Assembly (NCBI GenBank): GCA_938743325.2
Contig: OW568887.1
Span: forward strand, 310,001 to 374,000
Reading direction: 5' to 3'
DNA from: Pycnococcus provasolii
Taxonomy: Eukaryota > Chlorophyta > Pseudoscourfieldiophyceae > Pseudoscourfieldiales > Pycnococcaceae
Length of the DNA stretch: 64,000 nt
In this document: positions 1-9,078 of the stretch, piece after piece
How the letters are laid out: each line of letters starts with the position of its first letter
Position numbering within the stretch: position 1 is the first letter of the stretch
Notes under the pieces: generated by a model
What the model saw: the letters and a program-made list of their open reading frames with translations, nothing else
What the model was told of the DNA's origin: nothing
Database searches by the model: none
Program-made: the position numbers and the translations under genes

Positions 1-806
1 CTCAAGGTGGGGCGGAAATGTTGCGCCCTCTGCTCCGTGGCGCATCATGTCTTGCAGATGCCGATGCGGGCGGCGATGCCACTGCTGCCGCGTCAAGCCG
101 TCGTCTGGCGTCGAACGGAACAGGGTCTCAAGTAGTAGATGCACTCCTGCGCGTCATGTGCCTCGACGCTCGCACCGGTCCTGAAGAGTCGCCGTCGGCG
201 TCTACGTCAGCCACACCCACCGCTACCACCACGCTCTCCGCCGCAGATCGGAAGGCTGCTGTCGCCAGCCTCGAGCGCGTGGCACGCTACGATAGCAGCG
301 TTGCCGGTCCAGCGGTGGCTGCGAGTGCTCTCGTCGAATTGCTCGGCCGTGGCGGCGGAGATGTTGTGGTGGACGAAAAGGACGACGCGCTCGTGCGTGC
401 TATTGACGAAGCGGCGGAACAGTGTGGCCTTCGCCTGCGCTGGCCAGATCGCAAGGCTGAGAAAGCGATGGCAGCTAAGCAGGCGTCTGCACTATCCGAA
501 GCGCTGCAAAAGTGTGTAGATGCTCACATCAGCGGAGCCAAGCCCACCATGAAGCCCGATGACGCACTTGTCGCGCTTCTTGGAATATACTACGCGAAAA
601 AGCTCGGAAGGTGCGTGCTGTTGCCCGGGAAAGCTGTGACGGGCGCCGTGGCACGTTTGCGCGGTTCGCTCGATGATGATGCGTATGCCGCTCTCGAAAC
701 ATTTCACGCAATAGTTACGGCGGCGCTTAGGGATGGCTCGGATGTGGACGAGTCACGGGCTGCGCTTTATGATAAATTGCAGGAGGCTTTAGCGTTTGCA
801 GTGTAG
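1..806 (+). CDS. Unrecognised protein, C-terminal part
   Basis: The reading frame is open from base 3 to the stop at 804-806, with no in-frame stop before the first ATG at 18. The gene therefore probably begins outside the window and this is its 3' part. The visible 262 residues are alanine-rich, with a Ser/Thr/Ala low-complexity stretch near residues 57-75 and otherwise predicted helix. The last 100 residues are more conserved-looking, with a hydrophobic core around LVALLGIYYAKKLG. I do not recognise the family and see no catalytic motif or membrane segment. It converges on the repeat-protein gene that ends at 933, leaving about 125 bases between the two stops. Confidence 0.6.
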   Translation, partial: QGGAEMLRPLLRGASCLADADAGGDATAAASSRRLASNGTGSQVVDALLRVMCLDARTGPEESPSASTSATPTATTTLSAADRKAAVASLERVARYDSSVAGPAVAASALVELLGRGGGDVVVDEKDDALVRAIDEAAEQCGLRLRWPDRKAEKAMAAKQASALSEALQKCVDAHISGAKPTMKPDDALVALLGIYYAKKLGRCVLLPGKAVTGAVARLRGSLDDDAYAALETFHAIVTAALRDGSDVDESRAALYDKLQEALAFAV

Positions 807-932
807 TTGCTAGAATTGCTCATCCAGTAATTGAATGTAGTTTTATTCTTTGTTCTAATAGGGCGATTATCGGAAGACCAAAACGCAGGTCATTACAAAA
901 ATGGTAGACCCCAAAGTGCTTGAAAACAGTGC

Positions 933-2957
933 TTAGAGCCCGCGTCGGAAGAGGTTTCCTCCTCTACCACGATTCGGTTGAGCATTTTCCACTGCAGCAC
1001 GCTGCCACGCCTCCTTCTCTCTCTCCAGGTCTGTCTTCCTTATGGGCTGCGAGCCCAGCGGCTCCAAGTGTTGCTCCCATTCTGCCATCATGCGGCTGTT
1101 TGGGCTGAGTTTCTTCTTTTTTGAATAATCCATGCGATTCGTATTCTCCTTCATGCGCTCTAGCGCACTTTTGGGTCGCACCAAACCCCAGTCCGAGTTA
1201 CCCGCTCCAGACCCCGGCTGTGCGCCCGGCGTTCTGGGTGGGGTCCGTGGCAGCTCCTTCGCATTCTCCTTCATGCGCTCGAGCGCGCTCTTGTGCCTCA
1301 CTGATACCTCGGCAAGACCGGCTCCCCAGTCACCAAGATCTACGGCACTGATGCGTGTGGTCGCTCGTGGGGAACGCTTCTTTGCAGATGCGTTTGCTGC
1401 GATAGCCTGCTCCTTTTCGATTTCTAGGCGGCTCTTGCGAATTGTCAAGTCCATGCCGTTTCCATCCCACTCTGTAGCGTGCTGCACTTTGGCGCTGTGT
1501 GGACGCTTTGTGTGCTGAGATCGCTGATCTCCTGCCGAAGCTGCCTTCGCTACCGCCACATCTTGCTCAAGCTTGCTCATGTGCGTTGGAAGTGAACTGA
1601 GAAACGTGCCGCCGAAGATATCGGCTTTGGATTTCGGCTTAGGCGATCTCTTCTGTCCTCGTGAATCATCACGTTTCGCAGCCTCAACGACCTGCTCAAG
1701 CCCGCTTTTGTGCACCACAAGAACGTTGCTAAGAGATTCCTCTGTCGATTCATGGCTCGTCCGGAAGATGGACGGCTTGGCAGATTTAGGCCGAGGCATA
1801 TTCTTTGATGCATCCCGTTGGGCGATTTCTAGCTTCGACATTCGAGAGGTTAGACTGCGCTCAAGGCTGTCCCCAAAGATGTTATCGTGGTTCTGTTTGT
1901 CGGATGGTGCCTTACGTGGCACCTTTTCCGCGATGAAGAGAGCACGGTCGATTTCGAGCTTGCTCATTTTTGGGGCAATAGACAGTTCGCCGCGATCTTG
2001 AACCTGTGCTTCGATCCTGCGCTCCATAAACGTCTTGCCCTGCTTGCCTCGCGGAATGAATTGCTTAATTGGCGAGGAAAACGTTTCATCCTTGTCTTCA
2101 TCCGGATATGTGCCATCCTCGTCTGGGTCAAGCTCTACGCGGTGACTGTGCACTTCAATCTCTTCCACAGGCGGTGGAAGCGTTGCCTGCGGAGTTGTCG
2201 GCATGGCCTTGTCATCTTCGTTCATTTCGCTCGTGCTTGGCGATACTTCCGATCTGTCCTTAGGCTCCAATGGTGAGGACGTTGTCTGCTCGTGCTGCTG
2301 CGGCCGTTCTTCCTCTTGCACGGCGCTGTCGTCGCCGTCGTCCATGCCCGCGGTGAACGCCACAGGCTTCTTCACGCTCGAGACCGGCGTAGGCTCGGCC
2401 GGCGGCTCGTCGCCGTCGTCCATGCCCGCGGTGAACGCCACAGGCTTCTTCACGCTCGAGACCGGCGTAGGCTCGGCCGGCGGCTCGTCGCCGTCGTCCA
2501 TGCCCGCGGTGAACGCCACAGGCTTCTTCACGCTCGAGACCGGCGTAGGCTCGGCCGGCGGCTCGTCGCCGTCGTCCATGCCCGCGGTGAACGCCACAGG
2601 CTTCTTCACGCTCGAGACCGGCGTAGGCTCGGCAGGCGGCTCGTCGCCGTCGTCCATGCCCGCGGTGAACGCCACAGGCTTCTTCACGCTCGAGACCGGC
2701 GTAGGCTCGGCCGGCGGCTCGTCGCCGTCGTCCATGCCCGCGGTGAACGCCACAGGCTTCTTCACGCTCGAGACCGGCGTAGGCTCGGCCGGCGGCTCGT
2801 CGCCGTCGTCCATGCCCGCGGTGAACGCCACAGGCTTCTTCACGCTCGAGACCGGCGTAGGCTCTTCCGGGACGTGCCCATGCGTACTTTGTGCTTGCTC
2901 CTCCTGTTCGGGTTCCTCCGTTTGCTGTAGCGCTCTCTGCCGACGCGTGGCGACCAT
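933..2957 (-). CDS. Repeat protein with seven 26-residue repeats and KSxLE modules
   Basis: 674 residues, family not recognised. Residues about 30-210 are seven near-identical 26-residue repeats (core VKKPVAFTAGMDDGD), encoded by a 78-bp minisatellite. A charged linker follows. The second half holds about eight looser modules built around (M/K)SKLE, KSALE or KTDLE, several preceded by FG or WG and a short leucine-rich stretch, for example at roughly residues 310-330, 370-390 and 560-610. The protein is hydrophilic and basic-acidic mixed, with no membrane segment. The repeated short linear motif suggests a scaffold or cytoskeleton-binding protein, but that is inference only. The ATG at 2957 is the natural start. 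Confidence 0.75.
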   Translation of the reverse strand: MVATRRQRALQQTEEPEQEEQAQSTHGHVPEEPTPVSSVKKPVAFTAGMDDGDEPPAEPTPVSSVKKPVAFTAGMDDGDEPPAEPTPVSSVKKPVAFTAGMDDGDEPPAEPTPVSSVKKPVAFTAGMDDGDEPPAEPTPVSSVKKPVAFTAGMDDGDEPPAEPTPVSSVKKPVAFTAGMDDGDEPPAEPTPVSSVKKPVAFTAGMDDGDDSAVQEEERPQQHEQTTSSPLEPKDRSEVSPSTSEMNEDDKAMPTTPQATLPPPVEEIEVHSHRVELDPDEDGTYPDEDKDETFSSPIKQFIPRGKQGKTFMERRIEAQVQDRGELSIAPKMSKLEIDRALFIAEKVPRKAPSDKQNHDNIFGDSLERSLTSRMSKLEIAQRDASKNMPRPKSAKPSIFRTSHESTEESLSNVLVVHKSGLEQVVEAAKRDDSRGQKRSPKPKSKADIFGGTFLSSLPTHMSKLEQDVAVAKAASAGDQRSQHTKRPHSAKVQHATEWDGNGMDLTIRKSRLEIEKEQAIAANASAKKRSPRATTRISAVDLGDWGAGLAEVSVRHKSALERMKENAKELPRTPPRTPGAQPGSGAGNSDWGLVRPKSALERMKENTNRMDYSKKKKLSPNSRMMAEWEQHLEPLGSQPIRKTDLEREKEAWQRAAVENAQPNRGRGGNLFRRGL
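2329..2863. repeat. 78-bp minisatellite, seven copies, coding
   Basis: Seven tandem 78-bp units inside the repeat-protein gene are almost identical. The only base difference I could see is at 2634 (GGCAGG for GGCCGG). Since 78 is divisible by 3, every frame that lacks a stop in one unit stays open through the array. That produces long spurious reading frames on both strands here. Confidence 0.95.
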
Positions 2958-3241
2958 CGAGAGGTAACAAGCGAAAGGATCGTAACTTCAGTGTAAGTGC
3001 ACTTGCCGAATGTGCGTGGTTAAGGCGTTAAGAGTGAGTGCAAGGGTCCCCGCGTCACAGGGGACAGGGGAGGGGAGGGGGCGGAAAGAGAACGAGAACC
3101 AGGAAACTGAGAAAAGGGGGAGGAAGGGTGTCACACCTCCGGATCCTCCCTCCCCTCCCCTCAATTATTCCCTTCCGGAGGGGCAGGGCAACAAGCAGGA
3201 AAGGAAACTAACAACGACCGAGCGTCCGGCCCCCCTCACTC

Positions 3242-4666
3242 ATGTCTAGCGCTCCGGTGCATGTCGGCGCCTCCCTGACCGAGTGCGCAGCCGTCGCGCA
3301 CGCGTTCGCCTGCGCCCTCCTGCTGGCGTCGCCTTCTCGTCCTCTCAGGCTCGTCGCATTAGCCGCCGTATCCGCACTGCTGTGCTTCGGAACAGCATGG
3401 GCACGGCTCGGGCTCGGAGACGGACACGCGCAGGCAGGCGGGGAAGACAAAAGTCTGTCATATCCTAGCTCATGGCGGGCAGCGTGGCGAACAAGCGGCG
3501 TCGTCACCGCCACTCAGCTCATGTGGACAGTTGCCGCGCCTGTTCTTACGCACAAGTACCTGGAGGCGTCGGCGCGCAAACGTGGAGTCAAAACAACCGC
3601 AAACGACGACGACCAACTACTCAGAAGGGCAATCACCATGCAGAGGGCGGCGATGGTCGTACTCACGTGCGCGTGCATACACGCCGTAGATTACGAGACG
3701 GTGTTCCCGCCGTCTTTCCATAAGGCGACGGCGTACGGCGCAGGACTCATGGACGTGGGGTCAGGCTCGTTTGTGTTCGCAGCTGGGCTTGTATCCGCAA
3801 GGAGGACGAGCAGTCTTCACAAGGCGGTCGTGTGTATAGCGCTTGGTGCGGGAAGGTGCGCACTTGTGCGATTGTCGAACTACGCAGTACCTCCAGAGGA
3901 GTATGGACGTGACTGGAACTTCTTCTTCACGCTCGCGGGAGTGCACGTCATCAAAGACCTCCTCGCGTTCGTGCCACCCGCCGTCGCAGCGACGACTACG
4001 ATGGCTCTGCATGAGGTGGTCTTTTTGCGACTTGCCAACGGGTATGAGTACGTGCATCGAGACCCTAGCGTCGAGATGACGCTTGGTGGAACAACGACAT
4101 GGTGGGCGTGGCTCGGTATTGCACCTTCGCCACCAGCGTCGCCATCCAACGCGTTCCACGGCGTGATCGTGCCAGAGCTAGTGCACGCGAACAAGGAAGG
4201 GCTGGGATCTCTGCTCGGTTATGCGTCGCTCTACTTCGCCGCCGTCGCTCTTGGGCGCGCGTGCCGTAGCTGGGAAATACAAGGACGCCATGTGGTACAC
4301 CGCCTTTTGATGCTAACGGTTATGTGCTACAGTGCTGTGGTTGCGCTTGGTGGCGCTCAGGCTGTGTCACGGCGCTCGTGCAATTTGCAGTACGTGCTCT
4401 GGATGATCGCCTACAACGCTGGCGTGCTTGCAATGTTTCGCGCATCTGCGCCGCACCTCGCGCCTCGCAAGCGTGGCGATATCTATGACATCGTGAATCG
4501 GCACATGCTGAGCACGTTTCTCGTCGCCAATCTTCTCACGGGCGCGGCGAAGTTGTCTGGTATCGCCTCGGACGCTCGTGATTTACCATTTGCGCTCTTC
4601 GGCACAACTGTGTACATGGGGTTGGTTTTGGGTACAATTCTCCTTCTTCCAGGGCCGAGTTTGTGA
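3242..4666 (+). CDS. GWT1: GPI-anchor inositol acyltransferase (GWT1/PIG-W)
   Basis: 474 residues with about twelve hydrophobic segments. The family transfers an acyl chain to the inositol of GlcN-PI in the endoplasmic reticulum, an early step in GPI-anchor assembly. Diagnostic motifs, recalled from the family, are TAYGAGLMDVGSGSFVF near residues 162-178, EYGRDWNFFFTLA near 222-235, NKEGLGSLLGY near 316-326 and NLQYVLWMIAYN near 380-391. The length fits the family. The ATG at 3242 follows a purine-rich leader, and the next gene starts about 265 bases after the stop. The gene is intact and intronless. Confidence 0.9.
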   Translation: MSSAPVHVGASLTECAAVAHAFACALLLASPSRPLRLVALAAVSALLCFGTAWARLGLGDGHAQAGGEDKSLSYPSSWRAAWRTSGVVTATQLMWTVAAPVLTHKYLEASARKRGVKTTANDDDQLLRRAITMQRAAMVVLTCACIHAVDYETVFPPSFHKATAYGAGLMDVGSGSFVFAAGLVSARRTSSLHKAVVCIALGAGRCALVRLSNYAVPPEEYGRDWNFFFTLAGVHVIKDLLAFVPPAVAATTTMALHEVVFLRLANGYEYVHRDPSVEMTLGGTTTWWAWLGIAPSPPASPSNAFHGVIVPELVHANKEGLGSLLGYASLYFAAVALGRACRSWEIQGRHVVHRLLMLTVMCYSAVVALGGAQAVSRRSCNLQYVLWMIAYNAGVLAMFRASAPHLAPRKRGDIYDIVNRHMLSTFLVANLLTGAAKLSGIASDARDLPFALFGTTVYMGLVLGTILLLPGPSL

Positions 4667-4825
4667 TGATATGATCCATGTATTGTAACTGTGTTATGTA
4701 TTAATTTCTTTGAAAAGGTACATGCCGTGACGAGCTGCCGCCGTAACTTCGTTCCATCGAACCTTAAGGTCGCTTCTGACGACCCAAATGAAAGGCTATT
4801 AGACTATGGCACTTGTTGCAGTTCC

Positions 4826-4853
4826 GGTAAGTTAGGGTTTCTGTTAGGGTTAA
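4826..4853 (+). repeat. Degenerate TTAGGG repeats upstream of bL27
   Basis: Two GTTAGGGTT units separated by a few bases lie about 80 bases before the bL27 start codon. They are a weak member of the interstitial telomere-like array class seen throughout the window. Confidence 0.6.
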
Positions 4854-4930
4854 GATTGGTCCCTGCCCAATCCCCTTCCCTCCTCCTCCACCTTCCTCCT
4901 CCCCCCTCCTCACTCTCTCCTCCGCGAACG

Positions 4931-5356
4931 ATGGCCGCGGCGTCGCGCTCCTGGGCGTCCCTAGGCGCTCTCGCATACTCGAACCTCGTCAACCCGCAGC
5001 GTGCGACCACGTTGGCATGCGTCATGCCGTGGAGCCTGACGCAAACGCGCACCGCGATGAAGAAGGCGGCGGGCTCGACCAAAAACGGAAGGTCGTCAGA
5101 GCCGAAGTACCTCGGCATGAAGGTGGGTGACGGGGAGAAGGTTTGGCCGGGACGGATCATCGCAAAGCAGAACGGGTACAGGTGGCACCCCGGGTTTAAC
5201 GTCGGCGTGGGCAAAAACTACACGCTGTATGCGCTCGAGCATGGATACGTTCGCGTGAAAACTGGAAAGACAGAGTGCCGAAACAAGTCGAGAAACGGAA
5301 AGAAGAGAAAGCTGATACATGTGTGCAACGAGAAAACGGCGGCTTTCATACAGTAA
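4931..5356 (+). CDS. Large-subunit ribosomal protein bL27, mitochondrial type
   Basis: 141 residues from the ATG at 4931. The N-terminal 40 residues are basic and Ser/Ala-rich, as in an import signal. The rest aligns by eye to bL27: KKAAGSTKNGR, YLGMKVGDGEKVWPG, IIAKQNGYRWHPGFNVGVGKN and TLYALEHGYVRV. The KYLGMK spacing and the basic extension after the core resemble mitochondrial bL27 more than the plastid form. bL27 sits near the peptidyl-transferase centre of the ribosome. The frame is open further upstream to 4691 but passes through low-complexity and telomere-like DNA, so the shorter start is preferred. Confidence 0.88.
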   Translation: MAAASRSWASLGALAYSNLVNPQRATTLACVMPWSLTQTRTAMKKAAGSTKNGRSSEPKYLGMKVGDGEKVWPGRIIAKQNGYRWHPGFNVGVGKNYTLYALEHGYVRVKTGKTECRNKSRNGKKRKLIHVCNEKTAAFIQ

Positions 5357-5370
5357 ACTACAACATGCTT

Positions 5371-6510
5371 TCACTTTGAACGTGGTAGACGCGAAACAAG
5401 AAACGCATAAAATTCAATCTCGGCACGACCGAGCAGGCTGAGCAATGTACCAAGTTGCTGCTTTGTTAACTTGTCACGGCGTTTTTTCCGCACCTTCGTC
5501 GCGCGCTCCGGGGACGCGTCGCCTCCCAGAGGCGTGATAGCGAGCTCGTTCGCCCACGCGAGCTGAGTCGCGTTCGCCCACTTGAATACACCACCAGGAA
5601 CAGCTCTTGTGAAGTGCGAGAGTGTGTCCGACCAAAGCTCTGTGACCCCAACCGCGGAATAGAAGAGCTCGGCGTTATCGCGCGCACGCGACAGTGTGCA
5701 CGACGCGCTCGAAGTTGCATCGCAGAAGAAGGTGAACTGTCTCTCATCCCAGCCGATGATGCGACGCAGTCTCTCCTCGGATGAAAGCGATGCTGTACAT
5801 TCCACACTCGTTAGGCGGTCGAGGCACTCTGAGGCAGACGTGTGTGAGTCGCACACTGGGCATCGACGGTCACCAACTCCTTCGCCACGCGCTGCTGCTG
5901 CGTAGTGCGCATTTATCATCTGCGGTCTATCCCCGCCTCGGTCCCAAGCATAACGGCTGAGTGCGCGCTCAACGGGATCCCGGACGAGGTTCATATACGT
6001 GACCTTGATTGCGCAGTCAGCAGCCAAGGCGCGGAAGGCGTTCTCAGGGTCCTGGCCATCCATCAGCCTGGAGAGCACACGCATCTCATCGCGAACAGCA
6101 CGTTCAATTGCAGCTGGCGAAATCATCCGCATGTGCTTTTCATAGACGATGGTTGCATCGCGCGCGCCGTGCTCGTGCAGTGCCATGGCGACGCGCCTCG
6201 CCACAATTGACAAAACTGCGTTTCTCTGTTGGTTGTTGAGAGCTCCTTTTTGATCAAATGCCTCATCTGATAGCACGCTCAGTGGTTCGTTAGCCGACCG
6301 CGCGCGTTCCTGCATGATCCAGATTAGCGTCGACGATGCCGTTTTTGGAATGCGATTGTACATGACGAGCGTGTGCACGCATCTTTGTGTCATGCTGCTT
6401 CTTGGGCTGCTGCTACACGACGATGACGCGCTTGACACCAGTTGGCAATCTGATACAACTGCAAATAGAGCGAGGAGGAGAGCACAACTCCTCGCTGGCA
6501 TGGGCGCCAT
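5371..6510 (-). CDS. Sulfotransferase, heparan/uronyl 2-O-sulfotransferase-like
   Basis: 379 residues. An N-terminal hydrophobic stretch (residues 7-25) fits a signal peptide or signal anchor, placing the enzyme in the secretory pathway. YNRIPKTASSTLIW at 51-64 matches the PAPS 5'-phosphosulfate loop of the Sulfotransfer_2 family, and NLVRDPVERALSRY at 174-187 matches its 3'-phosphate site. These enzymes move sulfate from PAPS to a hexuronic acid or other sugar in the Golgi. The substrate here is unknown; in an alga a cell-surface or extracellular polysaccharide is plausible. Several cysteine pairs in the second half suggest disulfides. The stop lies only about 14 bases from the convergent bL27 stop. 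Confidence 0.85.
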   Translation of the reverse strand: MAPMPARSCALLLALFAVVSDCQLVSSASSSCSSSPRSSMTQRCVHTLVMYNRIPKTASSTLIWIMQERARSANEPLSVLSDEAFDQKGALNNQQRNAVLSIVARRVAMALHEHGARDATIVYEKHMRMISPAAIERAVRDEMRVLSRLMDGQDPENAFRALAADCAIKVTYMNLVRDPVERALSRYAWDRGGDRPQMINAHYAAAARGEGVGDRRCPVCDSHTSASECLDRLTSVECTASLSSEERLRRIIGWDERQFTFFCDATSSASCTLSRARDNAELFYSAVGVTELWSDTLSHFTRAVPGGVFKWANATQLAWANELAITPLGGDASPERATKVRKKRRDKLTKQQLGTLLSLLGRAEIEFYAFLVSRLPRSK

Positions 6511-6897
6511 GATACAAAGTAATTACAAACGGCACAAACAGCAAACAGCAGCGGTCACGGATCCCTGGTCATCGCTGTGAGCCTATGATGACGGGACCCA
6601 CTGATTGGAATGGGGGTTAGGTTTCGATTGATTGGGGGTTAGGTTTGCGCATGACATTGGGGGGGGGAGGGAGCGCAGGGTGTGAGTTTGGCGCCATCGA
6701 GGTGGATCGCAGCGCCAGCGCCACCGGCCGACCGGCCGACCACAGGACTTGCGTGCGCCGCACAGCCCAACTTCGGCAAGACTGCCACCGCAGCCTTGTG
6801 GGTACTCTCCACCTTAAGGCGAGGTCCACGTGCCCGTCGAGTGCTTTCGGGTTAGGCCCACGACGAGCACTTGGCCTTTCAGAAGCACTTGGCCACG
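6511..6897. other. Divergent intergenic region, sulfotransferase/GT77
   Basis: 387 bases separate the two divergent start codons. They contain two copies of a GATTG...GGGGGTTAGGTTT block near 6603-6648, related to the telomere-like arrays elsewhere, then a G-run and GC-rich DNA. It probably carries both promoters. No gene was seen. Confidence 0.5.
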
Positions 6898-9024
6898 ATG
6901 CGTCGCATGCAAATATACAGCGCCTTCATCCTCCTCCTGCTCGTTCCTTTATTGGTGAAAACGTACGTGGTGCTCGTACACCACCCGTCGGCGACTGGAG
7001 ACCGATCAACCTCCAACGAAGTTCACGGCGAGTCGGCGTCGCGCGAACATCTACGCCGGGCTTTCTTGGCAAGGCAAGGAACGACGGCGGGGAGGCAGGC
7101 GCCCACGCAGGCGCCGAATCCTACGATGCAGTTGTCTGTATCGTCGACAACGGAAGTAGACGAGGAAATCACTTTGGATAGACTCATAGACCCGCGCAAA
7201 ACAACGGAGCCGCCAAGGTCGACCGCTGAGAAAGGATTTAAAGACTTCGGTGTGCCCGACGACTTGAAGTTGTCACACAATACGCTGATCATCACGTTTG
7301 CAAACTATGACTGGATGCACTTTCTGCGCAACTGGGTGTCGCACGCGAACCAGATTGGACTGGAAAAGTCGTTCGTCGTCGCGCCTATGGACGAGCAGAC
7401 GCGCAAGGCTTGTGCCGCAGAGAACATACCTGTTCTGCAAAAGGATATGAAGCAGTTTATGCATGAGCACGGTTCCGAAATTTTTCGCAACGCACCGAAG
7501 GACGTTTCCACAAGCTTCCTTGGACAGCTTCAGATCGATTACCCTGATATGCACGCGGGAATAATAGGCAACGTCATGTACCACCGCGTCATCGAGACGA
7601 AGTTCCACGTGTGGGCACTCGCGCTCATGCTTGTTTCACATCTGCAAATAAACGTTCTGGTGTCAGACAGTGACGTCGTCTGGCTGCGTGACCCACTACC
7701 CTACCTTGCTCGCTTTCATGGTGTTGCTGATGTTTCGATATCCACCGACTGTATCAGCGCCGAGGTAGAGCGCCTCGCCTATGACGTCAGGAAATCCAGA
7801 AGCACGTTCAATATCTCGTCGAAGTACAACTATGCGCCGAGATGCGGGCATCTTCCCATGCGCATCAGCGGCACGGCTTTTAATGCGGGAGTTGCATACG
7901 TCCGTGCAACGCCGGCGAGTACATATTTTCTTCGCGATGTTGTGCACGGCATGCTGGGAGGACCAGGGCGCAAGGATCCGTACTGGGACGATCAGTACGT
8001 CGTCAACGAGTACATCGTGCAACGAGGGAGATTTTTTCCTGTGGAATTCTTGGAATTTGAGGATAAAAAGGAGAACATCGTGCTCGCCCACAAGTTCAAC
8101 ATGGACGAAAAGAATAAGCCGCCACCTTTTCGCCTCCATACTCTTCCCATCACGCTCTTCAACAATGGCCACACATTCTTTGTCGACCAGATGCCCAAGC
8201 GCCTCGGCATTGATCCATACGCTGTTCATGCTACCTGGCAGATGAGCGGCAACGATGGAAAGCTGAGCAGATTTCGGCGAGCGCATGTATGGAACCTTGA
8301 CAACGACAATTACTATGACACCATGAGCGGACGATATCTAACGTACGAAGCACGCTATCCCGCGAAGCTCGTCGACGATTCGGACCTAGTGAACACGCAT
8401 ATGCGCGTCGTTCAGTATCACATCCACGGACTGCGAAATGCTATCGCGATTGCGCAGATTCTAAGACGTACGCTCGTGCTTCCTGAATTTCACTGCTACT
8501 GCGACCGTGATGAGCATCCGGATATCGTGAAGAACGATCCACCCACCTTCCGCAAGTGCACCACTCCAGGAAGCGACCTTGTGCTGCCGTACGAATGCCC
8601 GCTTGACCACCTCTTTGACGTTTCCGTTTGGGAACACAACCTTCATGGGCAGTACCGCGAGTCTACCTTCCTCAAACATCCAAAAGTTGTGGCAAGGGGC
8701 ATGGCAGAGACGAACATTTACGTCGGCTCCACCGTCGATGGCGTGCCATCCATTCCCATCAATGCCACGAACGCTGAGATCTCGCGCAGTCTCGCATCTT
8801 TCTCTGACGTGCCCCTCCTGCGATTCGGGCTTGACGTCGGCGGCGACACGAGCGACGAGAGCGCGATGAATTGGGCGTTTGGCTCATTCGTAAATGAAGA
8901 CCAGAACCAGCGATTTAATAAATTAGTGTCTATCCTGCTCGGGGGCTCCTGGTGCTGCACAAGCTATGATAAGTCGGTCGGAACCTGGCACTTCGACCCG
9001 CCAGAAGCGCTTGGCCGCCATTAG
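6898..9024 (+). CDS. GT77-family glycosyltransferase, XEG113/arabinosyltransferase-like
   Basis: 708 residues from the ATG at 6898; the frame extends nine codons upstream only through a TTG. A type II membrane anchor lies at about residues 6-26. The catalytic core has VSDSDVVWLRDPLPYL near 254-270 (the DxD-type nucleotide-sugar and metal site), NAGVAYVRATPASTYF and YWDDQYVVNEYI, all typical of the Nucleotid_trans/GT77 fold. The C-terminal half has LRNAIAIAQILRRTLVLP, cysteine-rich CYCDRDEH and YECPLDHLFD, which match the extra region of plant XEG113-like proteins. Those add arabinose to hydroxyproline-rich glycoproteins in the Golgi. The exact sugar here is not shown by the sequence. Confidence 0.88.
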   Translation: MRRMQIYSAFILLLLVPLLVKTYVVLVHHPSATGDRSTSNEVHGESASREHLRRAFLARQGTTAGRQAPTQAPNPTMQLSVSSTTEVDEEITLDRLIDPRKTTEPPRSTAEKGFKDFGVPDDLKLSHNTLIITFANYDWMHFLRNWVSHANQIGLEKSFVVAPMDEQTRKACAAENIPVLQKDMKQFMHEHGSEIFRNAPKDVSTSFLGQLQIDYPDMHAGIIGNVMYHRVIETKFHVWALALMLVSHLQINVLVSDSDVVWLRDPLPYLARFHGVADVSISTDCISAEVERLAYDVRKSRSTFNISSKYNYAPRCGHLPMRISGTAFNAGVAYVRATPASTYFLRDVVHGMLGGPGRKDPYWDDQYVVNEYIVQRGRFFPVEFLEFEDKKENIVLAHKFNMDEKNKPPPFRLHTLPITLFNNGHTFFVDQMPKRLGIDPYAVHATWQMSGNDGKLSRFRRAHVWNLDNDNYYDTMSGRYLTYEARYPAKLVDDSDLVNTHMRVVQYHIHGLRNAIAIAQILRRTLVLPEFHCYCDRDEHPDIVKNDPPTFRKCTTPGSDLVLPYECPLDHLFDVSVWEHNLHGQYRESTFLKHPKVVARGMAETNIYVGSTVDGVPSIPINATNAEISRSLASFSDVPLLRFGLDVGGDTSDESAMNWAFGSFVNEDQNQRFNKLVSILLGGSWCCTSYDKSVGTWHFDPPEALGRH

Positions 9025-9078
9025 ATAATGTGTAATTTAGAACTTTTCAGAAAAAAACTGAGCTTACAATCTTAAACC

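Noticed and set aside
2203-2970. Several long frames on both strands over the 78-bp repeats
   Set aside because: The unit length is a multiple of three, so any stop-free frame stays open. Only the 674-residue frame extends into non-repeat coding sequence.
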